DNA of 64,000 nucleotides from an uncultured Flavobacteriaceae bacterium (GTDB lineage: Bacteria; Bacteroidota; Bacteroidia; Flavobacteriales; Flavobacteriaceae): contig CALSMD010000001.1 of assembly GCA_943787365.1 (NCBI GenBank), positions 434,001-498,000 of the forward strand. The letters run 5' to 3'. The stretch's first letter is position 1. Each line of letters starts with the position of its first letter. The notes beneath the pieces are model-generated. The model did not search any database. It saw only the letters and a list, made by a program, of their open reading frames with translations, and was not told where the DNA came from. The translations under genes were made by a program, and so were the position numbers. Positions 29,339 to 42,866 of this stretch are shown here, one piece after another.

Positions 29339-29743
29339 ATGATAAACACAACCGAATTCAACACCCGACTCAAAAAAATACTTGACTATTATGGTTTATC
29401 GGCTTCTGCCTTTGCTGAAATTATCACGGTACAACGCTCCAGTATCTCACATATATTAAGTGGACGAAATAAACCGAGCTTAGAATTTATCACCAAAGTG
29501 CTCAATGCCTTTCCGGACATTGAACTTTTATGGCTCTTAAGTGGTGTCGGTGAATTTCCTAAAAGCACTGCCCCACTCCCAAAAGTTGAGCCCACGCCAA
29601 TTTCTTCAAACCCTATAACTGCAAATCAAATTTCTGCAAACCCTATAACTGCAATTTCCAATGGAAACGACTCTATTGAACGCATCGTGATTTTCTATAA
29701 GGATGGAAGTTTTAAAAATTATTCAACGAATACATCTAAATAA
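29339..29743 (+). CDS. XRE-family HTH transcriptional regulator
   Basis: LKKILDYYGLSASAFAEIITVQRSSISHILSGRNKPSLEFITKVLNAFPDIELLWLLSG. Confidence 0.93.
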   Translation: MINTTEFNTRLKKILDYYGLSASAFAEIITVQRSSISHILSGRNKPSLEFITKVLNAFPDIELLWLLSGVGEFPKSTAPLPKVEPTPISSNPITANQISANPITAISNGNDSIERIVIFYKDGSFKNYSTNTSK

Positions 29744-29810
29744 TTTAGATTGCTAATTCCCTTTTGTATTTTTGTAGGATAAAACATTCGAATTTTTACA
29801 TCCAAAATAT

Positions 29811-30179
29811 ATGAAATATCTAATAATATTGAGTGCTTTAGTATTTAGCAGTTGCTACGAGGTAGAACGCAATTGTAAAGATTTTAAAACAGGAACCTTT
29901 GAGAGTACAATCACCATTGATGGGGTTGACTTTAAATCGACATTCTCTAGAACTTCGGAGCTTCAAGTGGAAACATTTAATGGCGCAATAGATTCTACCA
30001 ATGTACGTTGGATCAATGATTGTGAGATGGTTTTCAAAACTATAAACCCTAAAAATCGTGCGGAACAAAAAGACATTCACCTAAAAATTCTAACAACTAC
30101 AAAGGACAGCTACAGGTTTGAATATGGCTACGTAGGCGACACCAACAAACAACAAGGAGAAGCGAAACGTCTTAATTAA
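29811..30179 (+). CDS. Small lipoprotein, conserved hypothetical
   Basis: MKYLIILSALVFSSCYEVE lipobox; adjacent to parC. Confidence 0.75.
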   Translation: MKYLIILSALVFSSCYEVERNCKDFKTGTFESTITIDGVDFKSTFSRTSELQVETFNGAIDSTNVRWINDCEMVFKTINPKNRAEQKDIHLKILTTTKDSYRFEYGYVGDTNKQQGEAKRLN

Positions 30180-32881
30180 AATAAGGTCGTCTGCCCTTCT
30201 TCATCGCTAGCGTCAGAATCTAAATCTGATTCGGAGCTTTTTGACTTATCGATAACTTTAGTGTCTGCAACTGGATTTTCTGAGATAACTTTAGGCGCTT
30301 CCGTAGAAGTTTCCACCGATGTATCTACAACTTCTTCTCCAACAACATCTATTTCATCTGCAGGAATTTCCTCAGCTTCCTCATAAGGCAAGGATTCCAT
30401 CAGGTCAATTTGATTGACTTTTAGCTTCGTTAATTGGTTTCCTAAAGCCGAAACCCCTTTGACACTGATAAACTGTTCAAAATCGATGATTTGATCTTCA
30501 CGTCGTTCTTTACCTCTTTCTTTGGCAAACGACACTTTAGCAACAGGTCGCCAATCGGTAGAAACTATTTCTAAGACGCTAGAGGCATGTTCAGAAATAA
30601 ACACATCTTCTCTGTTTTCGTTTTCAATTAAAAAACGCTTGACATAGTGCTTTTCTTTTTCACCATCGAAATAAATAGCAGATATCGGTTTGTTGGGGAT
30701 CCATTTTTCCAAAACAATCATGTCCTCATCAAAATGGGCTGTGATCTCAGGTATAATCGTTTTAGCAATTCCAGATTGTGTAACAACCAAAATACGGTCT
30801 TCGCCTCTGAACTCTCCTACCAACTCACCACGCCCGTCCACGTTTAAACGTTGAATGGTGTCATCGAACCAAATTTTCCGAGGCTTCAGTGTGCTGACTC
30901 CTTTTTCTTTAAGCTCGATGCGTTTCACGGCATGCTTAGTAACTAGGTTTCCTTTAGAAACCCTTCCTTTTATATTGACATCTGCAAAATCGATGTCCCA
31001 TTTTAATTTCTTAATACTTCCTACTTGACGTAATAAGACCGAAACAACTTCGCCTTCTCCATTTGGATTGGCAGAAAAATACCAGACGTCAGAAGCTGGT
31101 TTTCCTGTCGTCAAATCATATTCACGATCTCGAGTTACCCCGGTGACCGCAAACCGCTTGATATAAGAAGCACCGCCTTTACCATCTTTGTAAATCATAT
31201 TATAAATGGTACGCTTATCTTTTTTCTTAAAAACAGCGACATGAATAATGTCTTTACCAACAAAGGTTTTACTATCTACTTTTGTAATCATCAATTTACC
31301 ATCTTGTGTAAACACAATAACGTCATCGATATCGCTACAATCACAAACGTATTCGTCACGTTTCAGACCTGTTCCTACAAAACCTTCTTCTCTATTGACA
31401 TAGAGTTTTGTGTTTCTAATAATAACTTTTGTCGCATCTACATCCCCAAACGTTTTGATTTCGGTTTTACGCTCTTTTCCAGCGCCGTATTCAGATCTTA
31501 AGCGTTTGAAATAATCAATCGCGTAGGTGATTAGATTTGCTAAAAACCCTTTGGTTTCCGCAATTTGATCTTCCAAAGCATCAATTTTCTGTTGGGCTTT
31601 GTCAATGTCAAACTTAGAAATTCTCTTAATTCGGATTTCTGTTAATCTAGAAATATCTTCTTCTGTGATGGCACGCTTTAAATGTTTTATATGTGGTTGA
31701 AGTCCTTTATCAATCGCACTAATTACACCTGACCACGTTTCTTCTTCTTCAATATCGCGGTAAATTCTATTTTCTATAAAGATGCGTTCTAAAGATGCAA
31801 AATGCCATTGCTCTTCAAACTCACCTAATTTAATTTCTAATTCTTGTTTTAATAATTCTACTGTATGATCTGTAGAACGTCTCAACATTTCGGTGACACC
31901 CACAAAAAGTGGCTTGTTATCCTCAATGACACATCCCAAAGGCGAAATAGACGTTTCACAAGAGGTGAACGCAAATAAGGCATCGATGGTTTTATCAGGA
32001 GATATCCCTGCTGGCAAATGCACTAAAATTTCAACTTCCGCAGCAGTGTTGTCTTCTATTTTTTTGATTCTAATTTTACTTTTCTCGTTGGCTTTAAGAA
32101 CAGAATCAATCAATGAAGAGGTTGTCGTCCCAAAAGGCACTTCAGTAATGACTAAAGTATTTTTGTTGAGTTGTGAGATTTTAGCTCTACAACGGACTCT
32201 TCCGCCTCGCAATCCATCATTATAATTGCTGAAATCTGCCACACCACCTGTAGCAAAATCAGGAAGAATGGTGAATCGTTTGCCTTGAAGGTGTTTTATA
32301 GACGCCTCAATAAGTTCAATGAAATTATGAGGCAATACTTTTGTGGACAGTCCAACGGCAATTCCTTCGGCTCCTTGTGCTAATAACAACGGAAACATGA
32401 CAGGAAGGTTGATCGGTTCTTTACGACGCCCATCATAAGAGGATTGCCATTCCGTAATTTTTGGATTGAAAACAACGTCTAAAGCAAATTTAGAAAGTCG
32501 TGCTTCAATATATCTTGAGGCCGCAGCTCTGTCTCCTGTAAGAACATTTCCCCAGTTTCCTTGCGCATCAATAAGTAAATCTTTCTGACCAATTTGAACC
32601 ATCGCATCGGCAATACTTGCATCTCCGTGAGGGTGGTACTGCATGGTATGTCCAACAATGTTAGCTACCTTATTATAGCGGCCATCATCCAAGTCTTTCA
32701 TCGAATGTAAAATACGACGCTGAACAGGTTTAAATCCGTCTTCAATAGCAGGAACTGCACGCTCTAAAATAACATAGGACGCGTAGTCTAAAAACCAATC
32801 TTTAAACATGCCCGTAACTCGGGTGATCGTTTCTTGATTGTCCGTGTTGTCATTTGTGATACCATCGTTTTCTTCTATCAT
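30176..32881 (-). CDS. parC: DNA topoisomerase IV subunit A (GyrA/ParC family)
   Basis: [49 protein letters not shown]. Confidence 0.94.
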   Translation of the reverse strand: MIEENDGITNDNTDNQETITRVTGMFKDWFLDYASYVILERAVPAIEDGFKPVQRRILHSMKDLDDGRYNKVANIVGHTMQYHPHGDASIADAMVQIGQKDLLIDAQGNWGNVLTGDRAAASRYIEARLSKFALDVVFNPKITEWQSSYDGRRKEPINLPVMFPLLLAQGAEGIAVGLSTKVLPHNFIELIEASIKHLQGKRFTILPDFATGGVADFSNYNDGLRGGRVRCRAKISQLNKNTLVITEVPFGTTTSSLIDSVLKANEKSKIRIKKIEDNTAAEVEILVHLPAGISPDKTIDALFAFTSCETSISPLGCVIEDNKPLFVGVTEMLRRSTDHTVELLKQELEIKLGEFEEQWHFASLERIFIENRIYRDIEEEETWSGVISAIDKGLQPHIKHLKRAITEEDISRLTEIRIKRISKFDIDKAQQKIDALEDQIAETKGFLANLITYAIDYFKRLRSEYGAGKERKTEIKTFGDVDATKVIIRNTKLYVNREEGFVGTGLKRDEYVCDCSDIDDVIVFTQDGKLMITKVDSKTFVGKDIIHVAVFKKKDKRTIYNMIYKDGKGGASYIKRFAVTGVTRDREYDLTTGKPASDVWYFSANPNGEGEVVSVLLRQVGSIKKLKWDIDFADVNIKGRVSKGNLVTKHAVKRIELKEKGVSTLKPRKIWFDDTIQRLNVDGRGELVGEFRGEDRILVVTQSGIAKTIIPEITAHFDEDMIVLEKWIPNKPISAIYFDGEKEKHYVKRFLIENENREDVFISEHASSVLEIVSTDWRPVAKVSFAKERGKERREDQIIDFEQFISVKGVSALGNQLTKLKVNQIDLMESLPYEEAEEIPADEIDVVGEEVVDTSVETSTEAPKVISENPVADTKVIDKSKSSESDLDSDASDEEGQTTLF

Positions 32882-34737
32882 ACCTCTTCTTCGATAATAT
32901 CAAGTTCAACTTTTAGATTTTCAATAATAAATTTCTGACGGTCCGGTGTGTTTTTACCCATATAAAATTGGAGTAAAGATTCAATCGTGGTGTCAGAATC
33001 CAACATCACAGGATCCAATCGGATGTCTTCCCCAATAAAATATTTAAATTCATTTGGCGATATTTCACCTAACCCCTTAAATCGAGTGATTTCAGGTTTT
33101 GGTTTTAATTTCTGAACGGCATCTCTACGTTCTTGTTCAGAATAACAATAGATGGTTTCTTTTTTATTACGTACTCTAAATAGAGGCGTTTGTAAGATAT
33201 ATAAGTGACCTTCTTTAATAATTTCTGGGAAAAACTGAAGGAAAAATGTAATCAATAACAAGCGAATGTGCATTCCATCGACATCAGCATCTGTAGCGAT
33301 GACAATATTATTGTAACGCAAATCTTCAATCGATTCTTCAATGTTTAAAGCAGCTTGTAACAGATTAAATTCTTCGTTTTCATACACAATTTTTTTGGTG
33401 AGCCCATAGCAATTTAAAGGCTTTCCTTTCAAACTAAAAACGGCTTGTGTATTGACATCTCTGGATTTGGTGATACTACCGGAAGCGGAATCACCCTCGG
33501 TTATAAATAAGGTAGACTCTAGATTACGTCCATTTTTGATATCTCCAAAATGTACACGACAGTCTCTTAGTTTTTTATTGTGTAAACTCGATTTTTTAGC
33601 ACGATCTTTCGCCATCTTTCGGATACCCGACAATTCTTTACGTTCCCGTTCGGCTTGTAAAATTTTGCGCTGAATGGCTTCGGCTGTATCTGGATTCTTA
33701 TGTAGAAAATTATCTAGCTGTGTTTTTAAAAAATCATTGATAAAGGTTCGGACGGTTGGCAGCTCGCCGCCCATATCTGTCGATCCTAATTTGGTTTTCG
33801 TTTGACTTTCAAAAACAGGCTCCATGACTTTAATTGCAATAGCAGAAATGATCGATTTCCGAACATCGGATGCTTCATAGTTTTTACCATAAAACTCACG
33901 AATGGTTTTGACCAAAGCCTCTCTAAAAGCTGCTAAATGCGTCCCTCCTTGTGTGGTGTTTTGACCGTTGACAAAGGAATGGTATTCTTCACTGTATTGC
34001 GTTTTACTATGGGTGATGGCAACTTCAATGTCTTCCGCTTTCAGGTGGATGATTGGATAGGTCATATCCGTAGCATTGGTGTTGTCTTCTAACAAATCCT
34101 TTAATCCGTTTTCACTGAAAAACTTTTCACCATTAAATAAGATGGTCAAGCCCGGATTTAAATACACGTAGTTTTTAAGCATACGTGCGACATATTCATT
34201 TCGGTACTTGTAATTTTTAAATATAACTTCATCGGGCACAAAGGATACTTTGGTTCCTTTACGTCTGGTGGTGTCGTCTAATAAATCTTGATGGTTTAAA
34301 ACTCCTGATGAAAATTCAGCGGAAGCCGATTTCCCGTCTCGCGTCGATTCCACTCTAAAAAAGGAGGACAATGCATTGACGGCTTTGGTACCAACCCCAT
34401 TTAGACCAACAGATTTCTTGAAGGCACGAGAATCGTATTTACCACCGGTATTCATTTTAGAAACCACATCAACGACTTTTCCTAACGGAATGCCTCGACC
34501 AAAATCGCGCACAATGACTTTACTGCCTTGAATGGAAATCTCAATGGATTTACCAGCACCCATGACAAATTCATCAATAGAGTTGTCTAAAACCTCTTTC
34601 AATAAAATATAAATACCATCATCAGCCGAAGAGCCATCTCCAAGTTTCCCAATATACATACCGGGGCGCATACGAATATGCTCCTTCCAATCGAGGGATC
34701 TAATGTTATCTTCTGTGTAATCTGTATTTTGAGCCAT
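32878..34737 (-). CDS. parE: DNA topoisomerase IV subunit B (GyrB/ParE family)
   Basis: [50 protein letters not shown]. Confidence 0.94.
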   Translation of the reverse strand: MAQNTDYTEDNIRSLDWKEHIRMRPGMYIGKLGDGSSADDGIYILLKEVLDNSIDEFVMGAGKSIEISIQGSKVIVRDFGRGIPLGKVVDVVSKMNTGGKYDSRAFKKSVGLNGVGTKAVNALSSFFRVESTRDGKSASAEFSSGVLNHQDLLDDTTRRKGTKVSFVPDEVIFKNYKYRNEYVARMLKNYVYLNPGLTILFNGEKFFSENGLKDLLEDNTNATDMTYPIIHLKAEDIEVAITHSKTQYSEEYHSFVNGQNTTQGGTHLAAFREALVKTIREFYGKNYEASDVRKSIISAIAIKVMEPVFESQTKTKLGSTDMGGELPTVRTFINDFLKTQLDNFLHKNPDTAEAIQRKILQAERERKELSGIRKMAKDRAKKSSLHNKKLRDCRVHFGDIKNGRNLESTLFITEGDSASGSITKSRDVNTQAVFSLKGKPLNCYGLTKKIVYENEEFNLLQAALNIEESIEDLRYNNIVIATDADVDGMHIRLLLITFFLQFFPEIIKEGHLYILQTPLFRVRNKKETIYCYSEQERRDAVQKLKPKPEITRFKGLGEISPNEFKYFIGEDIRLDPVMLDSDTTIESLLQFYMGKNTPDRQKFIIENLKVELDIIEEEV

Positions 34738-34813
34738 AAAGTGTTTCCTGACAGGACGCTAATATAGTACATCAGCATAAAAAATAAAACCTTTAAAACA
34801 CAAATTAATTAAC

Positions 34814-34844
34814 AAAAAAAAACCAATGTTGTTGAGAACATTGG
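34814..34844 (-). terminator. Intrinsic terminator downstream of ychF
   Basis: Minus: CCAATGTT-CTCAAC-AACATTGG-TTTTTTTTT. Confidence 0.88.
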
Positions 34845-34870
34845 CTTTCAATTTATTAGTACTTATTTTT

Positions 34871-35965
34871 TTATACATTAAAAAGGAAATGCATGACGTC
34901 TCCGTCTTTGACAGTGTAATTTTTACCTTCCACACGCATTTTCCCTGCCTCTTTCACTTTTGCTTCAGATCCTAAACTTTCAAAGTCTTCATACGCAATG
35001 ACTTCGGCACGAATAAATCCTTTTTCAAAATCGGTATGAATCACCCCAGCAGCTTGTGGTGCAGAGCTTCCTATATTGATGGTCCAAGCGCGCACTTCTT
35101 TAACACCTGCCGTAAAATACGTTTGAAGCGTTAATAATTTATACGCCGAACGGATCAGTTTTGCAGAACCTGGCTCGTCCAGTCCAATGTCTTGAAGAAA
35201 TAGTTTGCGTTCCTCATAGTCATCTAATTCATTGATGTCCGCCTCTGTTCCAACTGCAAGTACCAATACTTCTGCATTTTCATTGGCAACGTTTGTTTTG
35301 ACTAAATCTACATAGGCATTTCCTGAAACTGCCGATGCTTCATCAACATTACAGACATACATCACAGGTTTGTCGGTAATAAATTGGAGGGGTTTTACAA
35401 ATTCTAAATAATCATCTTCAGAAAATTCAAGGGCGCGAATGGAAATTCCAGCTTCTAAATTTTCTTTTATTTTTATTAAAATCACTTCTTCTTTTTGAGC
35501 GTCTTTATTGCCCGTTCGAGAAGCGCGTTTTACTTTTTCTAGTTTTTTTTCAGTGGTCTCCAAATCTTTCAATTGAAGCTCCATATCAATGGTTTCTTTA
35601 TCTCTAATCGGATCGACGGTTTCATCAACATGAATAATATTGGTGTCATCAAAACAACGCAATACGTGTAGAATAGCATCCGTTTCACGAATGTTTCCTA
35701 AAAATTGATTCCCCAGTCCTTCACCTTTACTAGCCCCTTTTACAAGTCCTGCAATATCCACAATCTCCACCGTAGCAGGAACCACTTTTTCTGGCACAAC
35801 CAATTCCTCCAGTTTTGATAAACGTGGATCTGGCACATTGACCACCCCTATATTGGGTTCAATTGTGCAAAATGGGAAATTCGCACTTTGTGCTTTAGCA
35901 TTTGATAAACAATTAAAAAGGGTTGATTTTCCAACGTTTGGCAATCCAACAATACCTGCTTTCAT
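34871..35965 (-). CDS. ychF: Redox-regulated/ribosome-binding ATPase YchF
   Basis: MKAGIVGLPNVGKSTLFNCLSNAKAQSANFPFCTIEPNIGVV. Confidence 0.97.
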   Translation of the reverse strand: MKAGIVGLPNVGKSTLFNCLSNAKAQSANFPFCTIEPNIGVVNVPDPRLSKLEELVVPEKVVPATVEIVDIAGLVKGASKGEGLGNQFLGNIRETDAILHVLRCFDDTNIIHVDETVDPIRDKETIDMELQLKDLETTEKKLEKVKRASRTGNKDAQKEEVILIKIKENLEAGISIRALEFSEDDYLEFVKPLQFITDKPVMYVCNVDEASAVSGNAYVDLVKTNVANENAEVLVLAVGTEADINELDDYEERKLFLQDIGLDEPGSAKLIRSAYKLLTLQTYFTAGVKEVRAWTINIGSSAPQAAGVIHTDFEKGFIRAEVIAYEDFESLGSEAKVKEAGKMRVEGKNYTVKDGDVMHFLFNV

Positions 35966-36310
35966 ATCTTAAAAAATTTGATTGCAAATGTAATTATTTA
36001 AATCAACATTTAATCTCTCTGTTTTGATTACTTAAATCTCCTCTTTTTTATTTTTAATCGACTAAATATTAATTTAAATCATTAAAATCAAGCCATTCTG
36101 TTTTATTGTTATTTTTTCATAAAGGCTTAAAAAATGAATTACAATATGTTTGTTTATTATATTTAATATTATTTTAAACGTTTTTTTTTATTGTATTGTC
36201 ACAAACTATACATCAATTATACTCTGTTGTTTTCAGAATAATAGATCATTAGACTACTAATTTGATTATTTTTTTACACTAATATTGAAGATTTGTTAAT
36301 TATATTAAAG

Positions 36311-36318
36311 TATATTTG
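36311..36318 (+). promoter_or_regulatory. Bacteroidetes-type -7 element TATATTTG
   Basis: Exact TAnnTTTG 30 bp upstream of the receptor start, with a TTG at suitable upstream spacing. Confidence 0.5.
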
Positions 36319-36347
36319 TTTAACTAATTATTAACAAACTATAACAA

Positions 36348-39110
36348 ATGAAAAATTTTTACATCCTAATGCTAGCCTTTGCTAGTATTAATTTTGCAAC
36401 GGCTCAAGTTACCGGTACGGTATCTGGAGCAGATGGCGCTCCTATTACAGGAGTTAATGTCGTTGAAAAAGGCACAAGCAATGGAGCAATTTCTGACTTT
36501 GATGGAAACTATCAAATCAGTGCAGCTTCAGATGCAACTCTTGTGTTTAGTTATGTAGGTTACGAGACTCAAGAAGTTTCAGTAGCAAATCAGTCGGTCG
36601 TGAATGTGACCCTTCAAGATGGTTCTTCTTTAGACGAAGTTTACCTTGTTGGATCGCGTACAGCACCAAGAAGTAATGCGGATTCTCCACTTCCTGTGGA
36701 TGTTCTACAAGCCAAAGAGCTTTCTAGAACAGGTCAAGCAACGTTTGACAAAGCATTACAGTACAGAATTCCATCATTTAACACGGTACAAACGCCAGTG
36801 AACGATGCGACTTCTTTATTAGATCCTTATGAAATCAGAAACATGGGACCTAGTAGAACGTTGATCCTTATTAATGGAAAACGTAAAAACCTAAGTGCAT
36901 TGTTGTACACACAAACCTCTCCAGGTCGTGGTGAAACAGGTGCTGACATCTCTGCAATTCCAACAGACGCTATCAAGCGTGTTGAAATTCTTCGTGACGG
37001 TGCTTCTGCACAATACGGATCGGATGCAATTGCTGGTGTAATGAACATCATCTTAAAAGACAACGTAGCAGATGGATCTGTAACTGTGAGAACAGGAATC
37101 ACTTCTGAAGGTGATGGCGAAATGTTGGGTGTTAGTGTAAATAATGGAACTGCTATCGGAGACGATAAAGGCTTTATTAACTATACTGTTGACATGTCTA
37201 AAACAAGCTTAGCTAACAGACCAGGAACAGTAGATGCTGCTGGTGAAGCTGCTGATTTTACAGCAAACACTGCTGCAGATTTAGCTTTTGTTGAGGAGTT
37301 TTTAACTCGTAATCCAGATGCAAATAACATCAATGGATCTCCTGAAACGGCTGCTTCTAAGTTTTTAATTAATGGTGGTTATGATGTTGCTGACAATACA
37401 GAGTTGTATTTTAACGCAGCATATGTATATAAGAAAGTAAATTCTTATGCAAACTACAGAACTCCTTATTGGAGAACTGCAGATGCATTTCCTTATTTAG
37501 CTGATTTTTTCCCTGGAGACAATCCTAATACAGCTGGAGGTTATGACGGATATGTACCAACCTTTGAAGGTTTATTAAATGATTACAATGGAACTGTTGG
37601 TTTAAAAACAACAATCAACGATTGGAATGTTGATTTAAGTTTCACAACTGGTGGTAATGCACAAACCTATAAGGTGAATGATTCTCATAACAGAAATGAA
37701 GTTTATGGTGTTTCTTTTAACCCTACATCAGGCGATTTTGAAGCGACTCCTTTATATGGTGCAAATAGTAAGCAATCATTTGATCCAGGTGGAACACGTT
37801 TTTCTCATAATGTAGGAAACATTGATATCAATAGAATTCTTTCTGACAAAGTAAGTATTGGTATGGGTGCTGAGTTTAGAAATGAAACATTTGAAGTGAT
37901 TGAAGGTGAATTAGCATCTTACGATGGTGGTGGTGCCGATTCTTTTGCAGGAAATAGCCCAGAAAATTCTGGTAAATTTAACCGTTATAACTTTGGGGGT
38001 TACTTCTCTTTAGATTATGATGTATCGGATGCTTTCTTATTAAGCGGTACTGTAAGAGCTGAAAACTACTCTGATTTTGGTAACACGTTTGTATACAAAT
38101 TAAGCTCACGTTTAAAATTAAGCGATAAAATTACTGCTAGAGCATCTGTGTCTTCTGGATTTAGAGCCCCTACATTACACCAGATTTATACGCAAAAAGC
38201 ACAGTATAGCTTTGTGCCTGGTCAAGGGATTCAAGTTGGTGGATTAATTAACAATGTATCGACGCAAGCAAAACTTTTAGGAATAGAAGAATTAGATGCT
38301 GAAACTTCTAATAACTTTACAATTGGTTTAGGTGGAAAATTAACAAACACCTTAAGTTTTACAGTTGATTACTACAACATTGCTGTAAAAGACCGTATCG
38401 TATTAGGTTCTGAAATTGGAGCTACAGGAGATGCTACCAACCCATTAGATCAGCTACTTACTCAAAACAACTTGAGTGATGTTAGTTATTTCTCTAACGC
38501 TTTAAACACAAGGACTTCAGGTCTTGATGTTGTAATCAGCAAAAGAGATATCAAACTAGGTACAGGTGTATTAGATCTTAACTTATCTGGAAACTATACC
38601 ATCACAAACGAAAGAGAAGGTGATGTTAAAGATATTCCCCTTGTAGCAAATGCTGGGCAATCTGTTGTGAATGCAACTCAAGAAGCTTTATTCTTTACGT
38701 CTAGACCTGAAACAAAATGGATTTTAGGAGCTAACTACGAAGTTGGTAAATTCGGATTGAATTTAAACAACACGTATTTTGGTAAAACAACATTCAAGCA
38801 ACAAGGAATGAGTAATGACTTAAGAACAGAATTTACTCCTAAGGTTGTCACTGATTTAGGTATTAACTTTAACGCGACTGATAAATTCACGATTGCATTA
38901 AACGTTAACAACCTATTTAATGTTCTTCCAGAATGGGAATTCAAAGCAGAAAATGCTGCAGGTCAAGCACTTTTAGCAGATGCTAGTCAAGTGAAAAACC
39001 AATCTAACTTAATTACATTTAACCAACGTTATTCTCAAATGACTTACGATGGTTACCACTTTAGCCAATTAGGAACGATGTTTAACTTATCGTTAAACTA
39101 CAAGTTCTAA
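36348..39110 (+). CDS. TonB-dependent outer membrane receptor with CarboxypepD_reg-like N-domain
   Basis: VTGTVSGADGAPITGVNVVEKGTSNGAISDFDGNY; plug motif GPSRTLILINGKRKN; C-terminal ...LGTMFNLSLNYKF. Confidence 0.95.
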   Translation: MKNFYILMLAFASINFATAQVTGTVSGADGAPITGVNVVEKGTSNGAISDFDGNYQISAASDATLVFSYVGYETQEVSVANQSVVNVTLQDGSSLDEVYLVGSRTAPRSNADSPLPVDVLQAKELSRTGQATFDKALQYRIPSFNTVQTPVNDATSLLDPYEIRNMGPSRTLILINGKRKNLSALLYTQTSPGRGETGADISAIPTDAIKRVEILRDGASAQYGSDAIAGVMNIILKDNVADGSVTVRTGITSEGDGEMLGVSVNNGTAIGDDKGFINYTVDMSKTSLANRPGTVDAAGEAADFTANTAADLAFVEEFLTRNPDANNINGSPETAASKFLINGGYDVADNTELYFNAAYVYKKVNSYANYRTPYWRTADAFPYLADFFPGDNPNTAGGYDGYVPTFEGLLNDYNGTVGLKTTINDWNVDLSFTTGGNAQTYKVNDSHNRNEVYGVSFNPTSGDFEATPLYGANSKQSFDPGGTRFSHNVGNIDINRILSDKVSIGMGAEFRNETFEVIEGELASYDGGGADSFAGNSPENSGKFNRYNFGGYFSLDYDVSDAFLLSGTVRAENYSDFGNTFVYKLSSRLKLSDKITARASVSSGFRAPTLHQIYTQKAQYSFVPGQGIQVGGLINNVSTQAKLLGIEELDAETSNNFTIGLGGKLTNTLSFTVDYYNIAVKDRIVLGSEIGATGDATNPLDQLLTQNNLSDVSYFSNALNTRTSGLDVVISKRDIKLGTGVLDLNLSGNYTITNEREGDVKDIPLVANAGQSVVNATQEALFFTSRPETKWILGANYEVGKFGLNLNNTYFGKTTFKQQGMSNDLRTEFTPKVVTDLGINFNATDKFTIALNVNNLFNVLPEWEFKAENAAGQALLADASQVKNQSNLITFNQRYSQMTYDGYHFSQLGTMFNLSLNYKF

Positions 39111-39134
39111 TCAATAGCTAGATTGAAACAAACG

Positions 39135-39166
39135 AAAAAGCCACGCAAAATTTGCGTGGCTTTTTT
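39135..39166. terminator. Bidirectional intrinsic terminator between the TonB receptor and ferredoxin genes
   Basis: aaaaagccacgcaaa-a-tttgcgtggcttttt, A tract and T tract on both sides. Confidence 0.9.
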
Positions 39167-39185
39167 ATATAAAAAAGTTTTTGAA

Positions 39186-40668
<1,483 letters not shown>

Positions 40669-40772
40669 CATAATATTAGCATTTTCATATATAATTATCT
40701 TTTATTAATTCAGACCTTTACAGCTTGAAAATTTAACATTAATTTGCAATTCGCTCACTCAATAAAATTCAA

Positions 40773-41834
40773 ATGAAAAAACACAATTTTAGCGCAGGAC
40801 CTTGTATCCTCCCTCAAGAAGTTTTAGAAAAATCCGCACAAGCAGTCTTAAATTTTGATGATGGTTTGTCATTAATTGAAATATCACACCGTAGTAAAGC
40901 ATTTATTGATGTGATGGAAAATGCAAGTGCTTTGGCGCTTGAATTATTAGGATTGGAAGGCAAAGGATACAAAGCCTTATTTCTTCAAGGTGGTGCAAGT
41001 ACTCAGTTTTTAGCAGTTGCTTTAAATTTATTAGAAAAGCGTGCTGCATACTTGAATACAGGTACTTGGAGCGACAAAGCTATTAAAGAAGCCAAATTAT
41101 ATGGTGATGTCTTAGAAGTAGGATCTTCTAAAGAGGCTAATTTTAACTACATACCTAAAGATTATAAAGTACCATCGGATGCAGACTACTTCCATTGTAC
41201 TTCTAACAACACCATTTTTGGAACACAAATGAAATCATTTCCAAAACTTGATATCCCTTTAGTTTGTGACATGAGTAGTGATATATTTTCTCGTACCCTT
41301 GATTTTTCAAAATTTGATTTAATATACGCTGGTGCTCAAAAAAACATGGGACCTGCAGGAACAACCTTAGTGATTGTTAAAGAAGATATTCTTGGGAAAG
41401 TAACCCGAAAAATTCCATCTATGATGGATTATAAAGTACATGCCGATAAGGAAAGTATGTTTAATACCCCTCCTGTATTTGCTGTCTATACTTCAATGCT
41501 TACACTTGAATGGCTGAAAAGCCTAGGAGGAATCGAAGCTATTGAAAAAGAAAATTTTAAAAAAGCACGTTTGATGTATTCAGAAATTGATTTGAATCCT
41601 TTGTTTAAAGGTTTTGCTGCAACTGCAGATCGATCTACAATGAATGCAACCTTTTCTCTTACCGACGATAAGCTCAAAGATTCTTTTGATGCGATGTGGA
41701 AAGAAGCGGGAATTAACGGTTTGAATGGACACAGAAGTGTTGGAGGTTACAGAGCTTCCATGTACAATGCACTTCCTTTGGAGAGTGTAGCTACTTTAGT
41801 AGACGTAATGAGTGAATTAGAACGAAAAGCATAA
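40773..41834 (+). CDS. serC: Phosphoserine aminotransferase
   Basis: HNFSAGPCILPQEVLEKSAQ; ISHRSKAF; GAQKNMGPAG. Confidence 0.97.
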   Translation: MKKHNFSAGPCILPQEVLEKSAQAVLNFDDGLSLIEISHRSKAFIDVMENASALALELLGLEGKGYKALFLQGGASTQFLAVALNLLEKRAAYLNTGTWSDKAIKEAKLYGDVLEVGSSKEANFNYIPKDYKVPSDADYFHCTSNNTIFGTQMKSFPKLDIPLVCDMSSDIFSRTLDFSKFDLIYAGAQKNMGPAGTTLVIVKEDILGKVTRKIPSMMDYKVHADKESMFNTPPVFAVYTSMLTLEWLKSLGGIEAIEKENFKKARLMYSEIDLNPLFKGFAATADRSTMNATFSLTDDKLKDSFDAMWKEAGINGLNGHRSVGGYRASMYNALPLESVATLVDVMSELERKA

Positions 41835-41837
41835 ACA

Positions 41838-42788
41838 ATGAAAATATTAGCAAACGACGGAATTTCACAAAGTGGAATCGATGACTTAACTGCAGCAGGA
41901 TTTGAAGTCCTTACAACCACTGTAGCACAAGAACAATTAGAGAATTTTATCAATACCGAAAACGTTGTGGCGCTTCTTGTACGAAGTGCAACAACCGTAA
42001 GACAAGATCTTATTGACGCCTGCCCTAACCTGAAAATTATTGGAAGAGGTGGCGTTGGAATGGACAACATTGATGTTGAATATGCACGTGAAAAAGGATT
42101 GAGTGTCATCAATACACCTGCTGCTTCTTCGGAGTCGGTAGCAGAATTGGTATTCGCACATCTATTTTCAGGCGTTCGTTTCTTATACGACTCTAACAGA
42201 ACAATGCCTTTAGAAGGGGAATCAAAATTCAAAAACCTTAAGAAGGCGTATGCCAAAGGTACTGAGTTACGTGGTAAAACTTTAGGAGTCATTGGATTTG
42301 GTAGAATTGGTCAAGCCACAGCAAAAATGGCTTTAGGTCTTGGAATGAAAGTAATTGCTTTTGATCCATTCTTAGAAAAAACAACCCTTTCTTTATCATT
42401 TCACGATGGTCAAACAGTTGATTTCCAAATCAAAACTGTCTCTAAAGAAACGGTATTAAAGGAATCTGATTTTATTACCTTACATGTACCAGCTCAAAAA
42501 GATTTCGTCATTGGCGAAGCTGAATTTGAACTTATGAAGGATGGATCTGCATTGATCAATGCCGCGCGTGGTGGGGTTGTCAATGAAGTTGCTCTTGTTG
42601 CAGCACTTGATTCAAATAAATTAGCGTTTGCTGGTTTAGATACATTTGAAAGCGAACCGACCCCCGCAGTTCAAATATTAATGAACCCAAAAATTTCTTT
42701 AACACCCCATATTGGTGCTGCAACAAATCAAGCGCAAGATCGTATAGGTTCTGAATTAGCATCTCAAATTATTTCTATACTGAAATAA
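41838..42788 (+). CDS. serA: D-3-phosphoglycerate dehydrogenase/2-hydroxyacid dehydrogenase
   Basis: GRGGVGMDNIDVEYAREKGLSVINTPAASSESVAEL; LGVIGFGRIGQ; adjacent to serC. Confidence 0.93.
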   Translation: MKILANDGISQSGIDDLTAAGFEVLTTTVAQEQLENFINTENVVALLVRSATTVRQDLIDACPNLKIIGRGGVGMDNIDVEYAREKGLSVINTPAASSESVAELVFAHLFSGVRFLYDSNRTMPLEGESKFKNLKKAYAKGTELRGKTLGVIGFGRIGQATAKMALGLGMKVIAFDPFLEKTTLSLSFHDGQTVDFQIKTVSKETVLKESDFITLHVPAQKDFVIGEAEFELMKDGSALINAARGGVVNEVALVAALDSNKLAFAGLDTFESEPTPAVQILMNPKISLTPHIGAATNQAQDRIGSELASQIISILK

Positions 42789-42814
42789 TATAAATTATTT
42801 AAGATACATCTCAC

Positions 42815-42845
42815 AAAAACCTTAACAGAGTCGTTAAGGTTTTTT
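42815..42845 (+). terminator. Intrinsic terminator after serA
   Basis: aaaaaccttaac-agagtc-gttaaggttttt. Confidence 0.88.
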
Positions 42846-42866
42846 AAGTTGTAGTATATTTGAAGA

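Noticed and set aside
41747-42292. 181-aa ORF antisense to serA
   Set aside because: Antisense to a clear dehydrogenase, low-complexity Ser/Leu-rich, no motif.
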